Origin: JAWWOL01 sp963797535
GTDB taxonomy: Bacteria; Actinomycetota; Actinomycetes; JAWWOL01
DNA length: 64,000 nucleotides
Assembly (NCBI GenBank): GCA_963797535.1
Contig: CAWCPQ010000001.1
Location: 558,001-622,000 of the forward strand
Direction of reading: 5' to 3'
Position 1 is the stretch's first letter. Each line of letters begins with the position of its first letter. Below are positions 8,537 through 17,100 of the stretch, one piece after another. The notes below the pieces were generated by a model. It was not told the origin of the DNA. It did not search any database and saw only the letters and a program-made list of their open reading frames with translations. A program made the translations under genes and the position numbers.

Positions 8537-9100
8537 TCAGCTCGCGGTGAGCGTCCTGAGCCGGACGAGTGACGTGCTCATGAGCACGGAGAGGTCCTGG
8601 TCCTCGTCCGCACTCACCCATTGCTCGAAGGCGACCCGGAGTACGGCGATGCCGGTCTCGGCGGCGAGACTCGCGTTCGGCTCTACGACGCCGCGACGGT
8701 GCAGTGCGTCGGCGATGGCGGCTGCCAACGTGGCCATCTTGGTCAGCTCGCGCTCGCGCAGCTCGGCGTTGGCGGTGATCACCTGCTGACGCTTTCGCGA
8801 GTAGTCCCGGTGCTGGCCGAGCATCACGCCCGCCGCGTCGAGCGCTGCGGCAACGGCGTCCATCGGGGAGGCGGATGCCGGGGCGCCGTCGACGGCCGCC
8901 ACGATGTGCTCCTGCAGCACCTCGGACCCGCCGAAGAGCACCTCGCGCTTGTCAGCGAAGTAGCGGAAGAACGTGCGCGCCGTCACCCCTGCCCGCTCGG
9001 CGATCTCCGCGACGGTCGTCTGCTCGTACCCGCGCTCGAGGAACAGCTCCATGGCGGCCTGACGGAGTCGTCCGCTCGCGTCCGGCTCCCATCGACCCAT
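8537..9100 (-). CDS. TetR family transcriptional regulator
   Basis: 187-residue repressor. The N-terminal helix-turn-helix is typical (ERGYEQTTVAEIAERAGV followed by TARTFFRYFADKREVLF). The C-terminal ligand domain is helical and specific to the subfamily. It is divergent from the SDR gene at 9204, and the 103-bp gap contains two inverted repeats matching TetR operators, so it probably represses both itself and the reductase. The inducer is unknown. Confidence 0.93.
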   Translation of the reverse strand: MGRWEPDASGRLRQAAMELFLERGYEQTTVAEIAERAGVTARTFFRYFADKREVLFGGSEVLQEHIVAAVDGAPASASPMDAVAAALDAAGVMLGQHRDYSRKRQQVITANAELRERELTKMATLAAAIADALHRRGVVEPNASLAAETGIAVLRVAFEQWVSADEDQDLSVLMSTSLVRLRTLTAS

Positions 9101-9112
9101 GCGGCGAGTGTA

Positions 9113-9135
9113 GTGATGTCATGGTCTGACATCAC
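9113..9135. promoter_or_regulatory. TetR operator O1
   Basis: Perfect 9-bp arms GTGATGTCA and TGACATCAC separated by 5 bases, 13 bp upstream of the tetR start. Symmetry and location identify it as a repressor site; binding is inferred. Confidence 0.75.
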
Positions 9136-9144
9136 AGTGCTAGA

Positions 9145-9167
9145 GTGATGTCATCAACTGACATCGC
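9145..9167. promoter_or_regulatory. TetR operator O2
   Basis: Same half-site as O1: GTGATGTCA, 5-base spacer, TGACATCGC (one mismatch). The centres of O1 and O2 are 32 bp apart, about three helical turns, so two dimers would bind the same DNA face between the divergent genes. Confidence 0.72.
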
Positions 9168-9203
9168 AGCTGCCTTGACCACGGCAGCCCAAGGAGGTCC
9201 GCA

Positions 9204-10088
9204 ATGCGCGTGTTCGTCACCGGAGCATCCGGCTGGATCGGTTCCGCCACTGCCGCCGAGCTGATCGGATCGGGACACCAGGTCATCGGCCTTGCTCGTT
9301 CGGACAAGGCAGCGGCTGCGATCGAGGCGCTCGGCGCCGAGGTGCTGCGCGGCAGCCTCGCCGACCTCCACGTGCTGCGCGCAGGCGCCGCAGCCTCCGA
9401 CGGGGTCGTCCACCTCGGCTACAACCATGACTTCTCGCAGATGGGGGCGGCGGCTGACACCGACCACCAGGTCATCGATGCGATCGGCTCCGCGCTCGAG
9501 GGCAGTGACCGTCCGATGGTCATCGCGTCCGGAACGCTCGGCCTCGCGCCGGGACGGGTCGGGACCGAGCGCGACACCCCCGCCGACGGCTTGCACCCCC
9601 GCGTCGCCAACGCGGCGCTCGCCCTGTCGTACGCCGAGCGAGGTGTGCGCTCTTCGGTCGTACGGTTCGCGCCGACCGTCCATGGCGCGGGCGACCACGG
9701 CTTTGTCGCGGTCCTCGTCGCCATCGCTCGCGAGAAGGGTGTCTCCGGCTACGTCGATGACGGCGCCAACCGCTGGCCGGCTGTACACCGTCTCGACGCC
9801 GGAAGGCTGGTCAGCCTCGCCGTCCGGAACGCACCGGCCGGATCGGTGCTGCACGCGACTGACGAGGAGGGCATCCCGACCCGCGACATCGCCGAGGCGA
9901 TCGGTCGTGGCCTCGGCTTGCCGGTGGTGTCGGTGCCGGGGGAGCAGGCTGAGGAGCACTTCAGCTGGCTCGGCCGGTTCTTTGGCACCGACGCCCCGGC
10001 CTCGAGCACCCTGACCCGTGAGCTGATGGGCTGGCAGCCGACGCACCAGGGCCTCATCGAGGACCTCGACGAGGGGCGCTACTTCTAG
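9204..10088 (+). CDS. NAD(P)-dependent SDR family oxidoreductase (extended type)
   Basis: 294 residues. The N-terminal Rossmann motif is FVTGASGWIGSATAAELIGSGHQ. It resembles atypical extended SDRs related to nucleoside-diphosphate-sugar epimerases (ASDGVVHLGYNHDF, ANRWPAVHRLDAGRLVSLAV). The usual YxxxK catalytic motif is not obvious; the region ALSYAERGVRSSVVRF occupies its place, so the chemistry is uncertain. ATG start follows AAGGAGG. Divergent from tetR with two operators between them, hence probably its target. The stop overlaps convergently with the sigma gene (10085-10088). Confidence 0.88.
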   Translation: MRVFVTGASGWIGSATAAELIGSGHQVIGLARSDKAAAAIEALGAEVLRGSLADLHVLRAGAAASDGVVHLGYNHDFSQMGAAADTDHQVIDAIGSALEGSDRPMVIASGTLGLAPGRVGTERDTPADGLHPRVANAALALSYAERGVRSSVVRFAPTVHGAGDHGFVAVLVAIAREKGVSGYVDDGANRWPAVHRLDAGRLVSLAVRNAPAGSVLHATDEEGIPTRDIAEAIGRGLGLPVVSVPGEQAEEHFSWLGRFFGTDAPASSTLTRELMGWQPTHQGLIEDLDEGRYF

Positions 10089-11107
10089 GCCGGGTCCAGC
10101 CGGCCCGGCAGGTCGAAGACGGCGAACAGCGACGGGTCGGCGAACACGGTGGTCCGGACGATTCCGGCCGTAGTCACCGAGAACAGCTGAATCGAGTGGG
10201 CCAGGTAGTCGACGCCGGCCCACGCATAGGCCGCGAGCGCAGCCTGGCCGTTGGCGGCGACCGGCAGCGCCCGCCAGTTCGTACCCCTCAGCTCGTAGGC
10301 CCTGGCCATGAACTGGACGTAGTGCTCGCGGCCCTCGTACCAGTTGAGTACGGGCGGCATCTCGAGCAGGACATCGTCGGTCAGCAGCCCGGCGAGAGCG
10401 GTCAGGTCAGCGTCGACAAAGGCAGCGACGTAGCGGTCCACGAGGGCGCGCTGCTCCTGCAAGAGGGGTTCGTCGACCAGGTCCTCGGCGATCCCCTGGT
10501 CGCTCAGCCGGGCCCTGGCTCGCTGCAGGCCGCTGTTGACCGCGGCCGGAGTGGTGTCCAGGGCAGAGGCAACTTCGGCGGCGGACCACTCGAGCACTTC
10601 GCGCATGATCAGGATGGCGCGTTGCCGGGCCGGCAGCAGCTGCATCGCCGCGATCAAGGCGAGCCGCAACCGGCCGCGGCCCAGGATGATCGACGCCGGG
10701 TCAGCGGGCTGGGTGCCGAGGATGAGCGCGTCCGGCATCGGCTGCACCCACGGCACTTCCTGTCCCGGAATCATCGGCGCATGCGGGTCGTCGCCGGGCC
10801 CGCTGAGGCCCGACGGCAGCGGCCTGCGGGCCCGACTTTCCAGCGCTGTCAGGCAGACATTGGTCGCTATGCGGTGCAGCCAGGTGCGCAACGAGGCACG
10901 GGAGTCGTCGAAGCGGTCGTAGGCCCGCCAAGCCCTGAGCAACGTCTCCTGTACGAGGTCCTCGGCATCGTGGACCGACCCGAGCATCTGGTAGCAGTAG
11001 GCCAGCAGCTCGCGCCGGTACGGAGCCGTCCGGCGCTCGAAGTCCTCGCTGGTCGACAAGCGCGGCTCGTGCCTCCCGTCGGTTGCCTCGCGGACAGCGC
11101 TAGTCAT
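10085..11107 (-). CDS. ECF sigma factor with SnoaL-like C-terminal domain (SigG/SigJ type)
   Basis: About 340 residues. Region 2 is visible (YRRELLAYCYQMLGSVHDAEDLVQ, then LRTWLHRIATNVCLTAL), followed by the linker motif typical of the SigG group (VPWVQPMPDALI), region 4 (LPARQRAILIMREVLEWSAAEVA, VNSGLQRARARL) and a C-terminal NTF2/SnoaL-like domain (VDRYVAAFVDADLTALAGLL). In such sigma factors this extension replaces an anti-sigma factor and gates activity. ATG at 11107 overlaps the upstream SDR stop by 8 bases. It is the last gene of an operon SnoaL-SDR-sigma, and a shared promoter motif nearby suggests it drives its own operon. Confidence 0.92.
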   Translation of the reverse strand: MTSAVREATDGRHEPRLSTSEDFERRTAPYRRELLAYCYQMLGSVHDAEDLVQETLLRAWRAYDRFDDSRASLRTWLHRIATNVCLTALESRARRPLPSGLSGPGDDPHAPMIPGQEVPWVQPMPDALILGTQPADPASIILGRGRLRLALIAAMQLLPARQRAILIMREVLEWSAAEVASALDTTPAAVNSGLQRARARLSDQGIAEDLVDEPLLQEQRALVDRYVAAFVDADLTALAGLLTDDVLLEMPPVLNWYEGREHYVQFMARAYELRGTNWRALPVAANGQAALAAYAWAGVDYLAHSIQLFSVTTAGIVRTTVFADPSLFAVFDLPGRLDPA

Positions 11108-11885
11108 TGAGGCTGCCCATGGACAGGTTGACACTAGTGCCCGTCATCGCGCTCGCCTTGTCCGAGGCCATGAAGACCGCAACGTTGGCGACCTCCGCGA
11201 GCGCCAGCATGCGCTGGGGGTGCGTGGTGCTGGCGAGGCGCTGCTCGAACTGGTCATAGCTGATGCCGTAGACCTTGAGGGCGAACACGTCCAGCATCGT
11301 GGACGTCTGCGCGATGCCGTGCGGCCGCAGGTTGACGACCCGCACGTCGTACGGGGCAAGCTCGGCGGACAGGTCGCGGGTCAGCGCCTCCTTGGCAGCC
11401 ATCGCCGATCCGTAGCCGCCGTTGAGGGTCGTGCCGGTTCGCGATGGCAACGCAGTGACGGTCATGATCACCCCCGACTTGTTGGGGATCATGTGCCTGG
11501 CCGCGGTGCGGGCGGTGAGGAAGTACGACGTCGCGTAGGCCGTGATCGGCCGGGAGAAGGCTTCCACGTCCAGGTCCGTCAGCCGCGCTCCCAGAATTCC
11601 CTGGTTGGGAACGCCGACCGCGTTGAACGAGATGTCGACGCGGCCGGCGATGTCGCTGACGTACTGCAGGTGCTGGGCGACGGCGGTTTCATCCAGCGCG
11701 TCGATCGTCGCAGCCTCAGCGTTTCCGCCCGCTTCGACGATGTCCCGTACGACGTCGTCGACGGATGGCCGACGGTGTCCGGTGGCGAAGACGTGCGCGC
11801 CCTCGCAGGCGAAGGCCAGGGCTACTGCGCCGCCGATGGCACCGCCGGCCCCGTACACGACGGCGACTTTGTCCTTCAGCATCAT
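11100..11885 (-). CDS. SDR family oxidoreductase
   Basis: Classical short-chain dehydrogenase, 261 residues. The cofactor loop VVYGAGGAIGGAVALAFACEG has the GxxxGxG pattern. SxxY-K-like catalytic residues are in the region SGVIMTVTALPSRTGTTLNGGYGSAMAAKEAL, where the tyrosine/lysine spacing is displaced (Y-GSAMAAK rather than YxxxK). The C-terminus AMTGTSVNLSMGSLND is typical of the family. Start ATG at 11885; a second ATG follows directly. It lies 7 bases after the SnoaL gene stop and overlaps the sigma start, so the three are co-translated. Confidence 0.88.
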   Translation of the reverse strand: MMLKDKVAVVYGAGGAIGGAVALAFACEGAHVFATGHRRPSVDDVVRDIVEAGGNAEAATIDALDETAVAQHLQYVSDIAGRVDISFNAVGVPNQGILGARLTDLDVEAFSRPITAYATSYFLTARTAARHMIPNKSGVIMTVTALPSRTGTTLNGGYGSAMAAKEALTRDLSAELAPYDVRVVNLRPHGIAQTSTMLDVFALKVYGISYDQFEQRLASTTHPQRMLALAEVANVAVFMASDKASAMTGTSVNLSMGSLND

Positions 11886-11892
11886 GGCGAGC

Positions 11893-12306
11893 TCAGTCCT
11901 GCGTCGCGCAGTTGTGGTAGGCCTCAACCAGCCAGCGGTTGTCGACGCGGGCCATGACCCAGGTCGAGCGGCGCAGCATTTCCGGCCGGGGAGCGGTCTC
12001 GCCGGGCAGCACGACCGCGCTGAGGCTGTTGACGATCGCCACGCCGTCCGAAACGAGTCGGATCCGGTCCGGCTGCTCACTCGTGCTGGTGCCCTTCAAC
12101 CGGCCGGCGAATCCGGCGGTCATGAAGGCGCGGATCTCGTCCCTGCCTCGGGAGTAGCCGACGCCGGTCACCACGGTGGCGTCCCGGGTGTAGAGGGCGG
12201 CGAAACCGTCGGCGTCCTGCGCGGCCCAAGTCGCGGTCAGGTCTGCCAGCAGGTCGCGTACCCCTGCCTCGTCGGCGCTGATGTCGAGCTTCTCGATCGT
12301 CGTCAT
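11893..12306 (-). CDS. SnoaL-like / SgcJ-type NTF2-fold protein
   Basis: 137 residues with the NTF2-fold pattern VRDLLADLTATWAAQDADGFAALYTRDATVVTG, then RGRDEIRAFMTAGFAGRLKG and a C-terminal WVMARVDNRWLVEAYHN. Families of this type bind small hydrophobic ligands or act as polyketide-like cyclases; the substrate is unknown here. ATG start has an AGGAGCC site. First gene of the operon that ends with a sigma factor carrying the same fold, so both may sense the same ligand class (inference). Confidence 0.85.
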   Translation of the reverse strand: MTTIEKLDISADEAGVRDLLADLTATWAAQDADGFAALYTRDATVVTGVGYSRGRDEIRAFMTAGFAGRLKGTSTSEQPDRIRLVSDGVAIVNSLSAVVLPGETAPRPEMLRRSTWVMARVDNRWLVEAYHNCATQD

Positions 12307-12358
12307 GGTTGGCTCCTGGCGGTGGTGGAGGATGGGCGAGCAGGGTGCTCGCAGGTAC

Positions 12359-12386
12359 CTACCGCCGACGTGGCGCCAACTCATCG
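12359..12386 (-). promoter_or_regulatory. Candidate ECF promoter for SnoaL-SDR-sigma operon
   Basis: On the minus strand CGATGAGT (12386-12379) is followed after 16 bases by GTAG (12362-12359). It forms half of a 10-bp inverted repeat with the oppositely facing copy for the DHFR-like gene. The start codon is 52 bases downstream. The same arrangement occurs twice more nearby (12395 and 13918). Confidence 0.5.
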
Positions 12387-12394
12387 GTCGGCAC

Positions 12395-12422
12395 CGATGA
12401 GTCTTGCCCGCGGGTCGAGTCA
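12395..12422 (+). promoter_or_regulatory. Candidate ECF promoter for DHFR-like gene
   Basis: CGATGAGT (12395-12402), 16 bases, then GTCA (12419-12422), only 8 bases before the ATG at 12431. If used, the transcript would be nearly leaderless. Together with the minus-strand copy it forms the perfect inverted repeat ACTCATCGGT / ACCGATGAGT (12379-12402). Confidence 0.5.
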
Positions 12423-12430
12423 GGAGAGCC

Positions 12431-13024
12431 ATGACCCTCGTGATCGGCGACATCAGCATCTCGATCGACGGCTTCGTGACCGGGCCGGGAGCCGACCCGC
12501 AGCACGGCCTGGGACTCAACGCTGAGGGCTTGCACGCCTGGGCCCTCGACAGTCACGATCCGGTCGATCGTGGGGTGCTCGAGCGGCACGTGGCCGCTTC
12601 GGGCGCAGTCATCATGGGGCGTCGGACCTTCGACACCGTGGACGCCGGATGGAGTGAGGAACGAGGGTACGGCGCTGACCTGGACGCCAGACCGCCATTC
12701 TTCGTGGTGACGAGCCGGGCGCCGGACGCCTATCGGCTGTCGGACGCGTACGACTTCACCTTCGTCAGCGACGGGCCGGCCTCAGCTGTCGAGCAGGCGC
12801 GGGCTGCAGCCGGCGAGCGCGACGTATTCGTCATGGGAGGTGGCTCGCTCGTCGGTTCCTGCTTGCGCGACGGGCTGCTCGACGAACTCCGGCTGCACGT
12901 CTCCCCGGAGCTGTTCGGGGCTGGTACGCCGCTGTTTGCAGGAGTCGGACGTCACCGGCTGACGCAGACGTCGGTCGAAGTCTCGCCGGTGTGCACGCAC
13001 ATCACCTACCGCGTCAGCCGCTGA
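12431..13024 (+). CDS. RibD C-terminal / dihydrofolate reductase-like protein
   Basis: 197 residues of the DHFR/RibD-C fold (IGDISISIDGFVTGPGAD, VIMGRRTFDTVDAGW, FFVVTSRAPDAY, DVFVMGGGSLVGSCL). Members are NADPH-dependent reductases or uncharacterised paralogues; the substrate is unknown. ATG follows AGGAGAGCC. It is divergent from the SnoaL-SDR-sigma operon and shares the promoter motif. Its 3' end overlaps the convergent hydrolase gene by 11 bases. Confidence 0.87.
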   Translation: MTLVIGDISISIDGFVTGPGADPQHGLGLNAEGLHAWALDSHDPVDRGVLERHVAASGAVIMGRRTFDTVDAGWSEERGYGADLDARPPFFVVTSRAPDAYRLSDAYDFTFVSDGPASAVEQARAAAGERDVFVMGGGSLVGSCLRDGLLDELRLHVSPELFGAGTPLFAGVGRHRLTQTSVEVSPVCTHITYRVSR

Positions 13025-13883
13025 GCACCTCACGGAGCCGGACCGCGAAGGCTTCCGGCTTGCCCGCATAGCCGCCGTCGCCGCCCTGGAACCCACCGTG
13101 GTGGCTGGGGAACACGGTTGGCTGCTGGCCCAGCAGCTCCGCGACCGCCACCGACGTGCGTCCGGTGAAGAGGTCCCTGGACTCCTCGCCGACGGCGATG
13201 ACGATCCGGGTCGGCGCGGCGAGGAGTGCCGCTACGTCCGGCTGGAAGTCGACGACCGCCTGGGACGCGTCCGACAGCAGCGGGTCGTCGCGGGTGCCGT
13301 CGTCCGCGGTGGGCATGCCGAACATCGCCGGATCCGGTGCTGGCTGGGCAAAGTAGGCATCGCTGAACTCGCCCTTCCACGACGTGAAGGCGATGAAGGC
13401 GGCCATCCCGGCGTTGCGGCCGCCCGCCTCGTAGGTCTTCCGTACCCCTAGCCAGGCCCGTTCGGCAGCCAAGCCGTCGGGCAGCACCGGGATCAGTGGC
13501 GGCTCGTGCGCCACCAGGGTGGTGACGTCGTCCGGGTAGGCAGCGACCAAAGCGAGCGACGTCACGGCCCCGCCGCTGCTGGCGAACATCTCCACCGGAC
13601 CCGCGCCGAGGGCCTCGATGATGGCGTGCACGTCGGTGGCCTGCAGTCCTGGCACGTTCTCGTGGCGGCCGTCCTTGCGCACGCTGCGGCCGAGGCCGCG
13701 CGGGTCGTAGGTGATCACCGTCCGCTCCGGCAGCAGCGATGCCAGCGTGGTGAAGCCGCTGGCGTCCATCGGCTGGCCGATCATGACCAGGGGTGGGCGA
13801 CCGTCCACAGTCGGCAACGGACCGTGCACGTCGTACGCGAGGTCGGCTTCCGGGGTTTCAAGTACGAGGTTCATCGTCGTCAT
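13014..13883 (-). CDS. Alpha/beta hydrolase
   Basis: 289 residues of the alpha/beta-hydrolase fold. Visible are the strand/oxyanion region PPLVMIGQPMDASGF, VITYDPRGLGRS, the nucleophile elbow MFASSGGAVTSLALV (Ser in SSGG, slightly unlike GxSxG), and a C-terminal FPSHHGGFQGG histidine. Start taken at ATG 13883 (MTTMNLVLETP). Substrate unknown. A CGATGAGT motif 28 bases upstream groups it with the sigma locus. Confidence 0.87.
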   Translation of the reverse strand: MTTMNLVLETPEADLAYDVHGPLPTVDGRPPLVMIGQPMDASGFTTLASLLPERTVITYDPRGLGRSVRKDGRHENVPGLQATDVHAIIEALGAGPVEMFASSGGAVTSLALVAAYPDDVTTLVAHEPPLIPVLPDGLAAERAWLGVRKTYEAGGRNAGMAAFIAFTSWKGEFSDAYFAQPAPDPAMFGMPTADDGTRDDPLLSDASQAVVDFQPDVAALLAAPTRIVIAVGEESRDLFTGRTSVAVAELLGQQPTVFPSHHGGFQGGDGGYAGKPEAFAVRLREVLSG

Positions 13884-13890
13884 GCTGCTT

Positions 13891-13918
13891 CGACGTCGGC
13901 GGTCGTGCAAACTCATCG
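13891..13918 (-). promoter_or_regulatory. Candidate ECF promoter for the hydrolase gene
   Basis: CGATGAGT (13918-13911, minus), 16 bases, GTCG (13894-13891), 7 bases before the ATG at 13883, again predicting a leaderless message. Third copy of the motif in 1.6 kb. Confidence 0.5.
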
Positions 13919-13946
13919 CCCGGCTCGCGCGTGCGGGCTCGTGCTG

Positions 13947-14161
13947 CTAGCGCGGCGGTGGACGCCAGTCGTGCTGGACGATGACGCGCTCGCCAACGAC
14001 CTTGCTGGCGTGATCGCGGATGTAGGTCTGGTGCAGGGGGTGCTGCACGTAGTCGCGCGCCGAGTCGAAGTCGGCGAAGTCCATGACCGCTACGAAGCCG
14101 AAGTTGCCGTTAGGCGCCACCTCACTGCCGAGAAAGAGCGATCCGCTGACGGGCGGGTTGC
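13947..14161 (-). pseudogene. 5'-truncated Dabb (stress-responsive A/B barrel) remnant
   Basis: The frame after the ileS stop reads FLGSEVAPNGNFGFVAVMDFADFDSARDYVQHPLHQTYI and on to VVGERVIVQHDW, which matches the second half of Dabb-domain proteins (about 100 residues). The conserved first strand and helix (the usual MIRHVVLFK type start) are missing: only 71 codons separate it from ileS, and further upstream the frame is ileS antisense-like noise. An internal GTG could still give a 54-residue fragment. I infer a deletion at the ileS junction. Confidence 0.6.
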
Positions 14162-17100
14162 CTACGCGCCTGCTGCACGCAACCAGAAGCTGAGGCCGAG
14201 GTCGTCGTCCCGGTGCTCGGGCAGGGGAGCGGCCGGCCGGTCCTCGGTGACCAGCGGAGCGAGCACCTCGCTCGACAGCGTCGCGGCGTGCTCGCGCAGG
14301 GCCGAGGCGACGTCGTCGCTGTCGGCCACCCACCACAGCTCGATCCGGTCGGAGACGTCGAGTCCGGAGGTCTTTCTCGCTTCCTGCACCAGACGAACGG
14401 CGTCGCGTACGAGACCGGCCCGGCGCAGCTCGGGGGAGATGGTGAGGTCGAGCGCGATCGTCTCGCCGGCGGCCGATGCAACCGCCCAGCCCTCACGCGG
14501 GGTCTCCGTCACGACAACTTCCTCGGCGGTGAGATAGACAGTCTCGCCGTCGACGTACACGACAGCCGAGCCGGTCGCCCGCAGCTCGGACACGAGCTCT
14601 TCCGGGTTGGCGGCCGCAACGGCCGCCGCCACCGGCTGGGTGCCCTTGCCGAACCGCTTGCCCAGCGCCCGGAAGTTGGCCTTGACCGTGACGTCGACCA
14701 AGGAGCCGGCGCCGGACAGCGACTCGAGCGACTGCACGTTGAGCTCGTCGGTGACCTGAGCCTGCAGCTCGGCGGGCAGCTCGGCCCAGCCGTTGGCTCC
14801 CACCAGCGCGCGCCCGAGCGGCTGCCTCGTCTTCACACCGGACTCGGCACGAGCGGCGCGACCGAGCTCGACCAGCCGCCGGACCAGCGCCATCTGGGCC
14901 GCGAGGCGCTCATCGACCAGGGCGCCGTCGACCGCTGGCCAGTCCCGCAGGTGGACCGAGTCCGGCAGGTCCGGCCACACGTCGACGACCAGCCGGCGGT
15001 GCACCTCGTCGGTGATGAACGGCACGAACGGCGCCATCAGCCGGGTCAGCACCTCGAGGCACTCATGCAGCGTCGCGAGGGCCGCCGGGTCGCCGTCCCA
15101 GAACCGCCGACGGGACCGGCGGACGTACCAGTTGGACAGGTCGTCGATGAACTGCGTCAGCCGACGGCCGGCACGGGTCGAGTCGAAGTCCTCGAGCGCC
15201 TCGTCCACCTCGATCACCGTGGCGTGCAGCTCCGAGAGAGCCCACCGGTCGATCGCCGGACGCTCCGCGACGGGGGGAGCGAAGGAGCCGGGCACCCAGC
15301 CGTTGGCGTTGGCATAGAGGACAAGGAAGGACGCGGTGTTCCAGTAGGTCAGCAGGACCTTGCGCACGACCTCCTCGAGCACCTCGTCGCCGACCCGGCG
15401 GGTCTGCCACGGCGAGCCGGCGCAGAGCATGTACCACCGCAGTGCGTCAGCGCCGTGGTTCTCGAAAAGCTCAAACGGGTCCAGGACATTGCCGAGGTGC
15501 TTGCTCATCTTGCGACCGTCTTTGTCGACGATGTGGCCCAGGCAGAGCACCGTCTTGTACGAGGACTGCTCGAACGCGAGCGTGCCCACCGCCATCAGCG
15601 TGTAGAACCAGCCACGGGTCTGGTCGATCGCCTCGCAGATGAAGTCGGCCGGGTAGGAGGCCTCGAACTCCGCCGTCTGCTGCGGACCGCTGTGCGGGTA
15701 GCCGAACTGCGCGAAGGGCATCGAGCCCGAGTCGTACCATCCATCGATGACCTCGGGCACTCTCGTTGCCTCGAGACTGCAGGTGGGGCAAGGGAAGGTG
15801 ACCTCATCGACGAAAGGCCGGTGCGGGTCGAGGTCGGAAAGATCCCGCCCTGCAAGGGATCCGAGCTCGGCGCGAGATCCGACGGCCGTGACGTGCCCGT
15901 CAGTGCACCGCCACAGTGGCAGCGGAGTGCCCCAGTAGCGGTTGCGGGACAGGGCCCAGTCGATGTTGTTCTCGAGCCAGTCGCCGTAGCGGCCGTCGCG
16001 GATCGTGGACGGGTGCCAGTCGGTCTTGGCGTTCTCCGCGATCAGCTGGTCCTTGATCGCCGTGGTCCTGATGTACCAGGACGGCTGTGCGTAGTAGAGC
16101 AGGGCGGTGTCGCAGCGCCAGCAGTGCGGATAGCTGTGCTCGTACTGCACGTGCCGGAACAGCAGGCCGCGCGCGCGAAGGTCCTCGACGATCCCCTTGT
16201 CGGCCTTCTTGAAGAACAGGCCGCCCACCAGGGGGAGCTGGGGCTCGAAGGTGCCGTCCGGACGCACCGGGTTGACTACTGGCAGGCCGTACTTGCGCGC
16301 CACGAGGAGGTCGTCGGCGCCGAAAGCAGGAGCCTGGTGCACGAGGCCGGTGCCGTCCTCGGTGGTCACGTACTCCGCGAGCCCGACGTAGTGTGCGTGC
16401 TTGCCCTCGGGGAAGTCCACGATGTTGAAGGGCCGTGAGTAGACGGCGTGCTCGAGCTCGGAACCCTTGACCGTACGAAGAACTTCGTAGGCGACCTCGC
16501 CGAAAACCTTGCCCAGCAAGGGTTCTGCAACGACGAGCAGCTCACCCTCGGACAGCACGACCGAGTAGTCGACGTTGGGGTGCACGGCAACGGCGGTGTT
16601 GCTGATCAGTGTCCACGGGGTCGTCGTCCAGACCAGCAGGCTGACCTTGCCGACGCCGTACTCATCGGCCAGCTCACCAGCGGTGAGCGGAAACCGGACG
16701 TAGACGCTCGGGTCCGTGACGGTCAGGTAGCCCTGCGCGACCTCGTGGTCGGACAGGCCCGTGCCGCAGCGGGGGCAGTAGGGCGCAACCCGGTGGTCCT
16801 GGACCAGCAGACCCTTGTCGAAGATCGTCTTGAGCGACCACCAGACGCTCTCGACGTACTCCGGGTTCATCGTCCAGTAGGCCTTGTCGAAGTCGACCCA
16901 GTAGCCCATGCGCTCGGACAGTGAGGTGAACTCGTCGACGTGCTCGAGCACCGACGCCCGGCACTTGGCGTTGAACTCCGCGACCCCGTAGGCCTCGATG
17001 TCCTGCTTGCCGGTGAAGCCGAGCTCTTTCTCGATCGCCAGCTCGACCGGCAGACCGTGACAGTCCCAGCCAGCGGTACGGGGGACGTGGTGGCCCTTCA

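Noticed and set aside
7843..14161. Genomic island
   Set aside because: Accessory gene content, but no integrase, tRNA end, direct repeats or composition shift that I can see.
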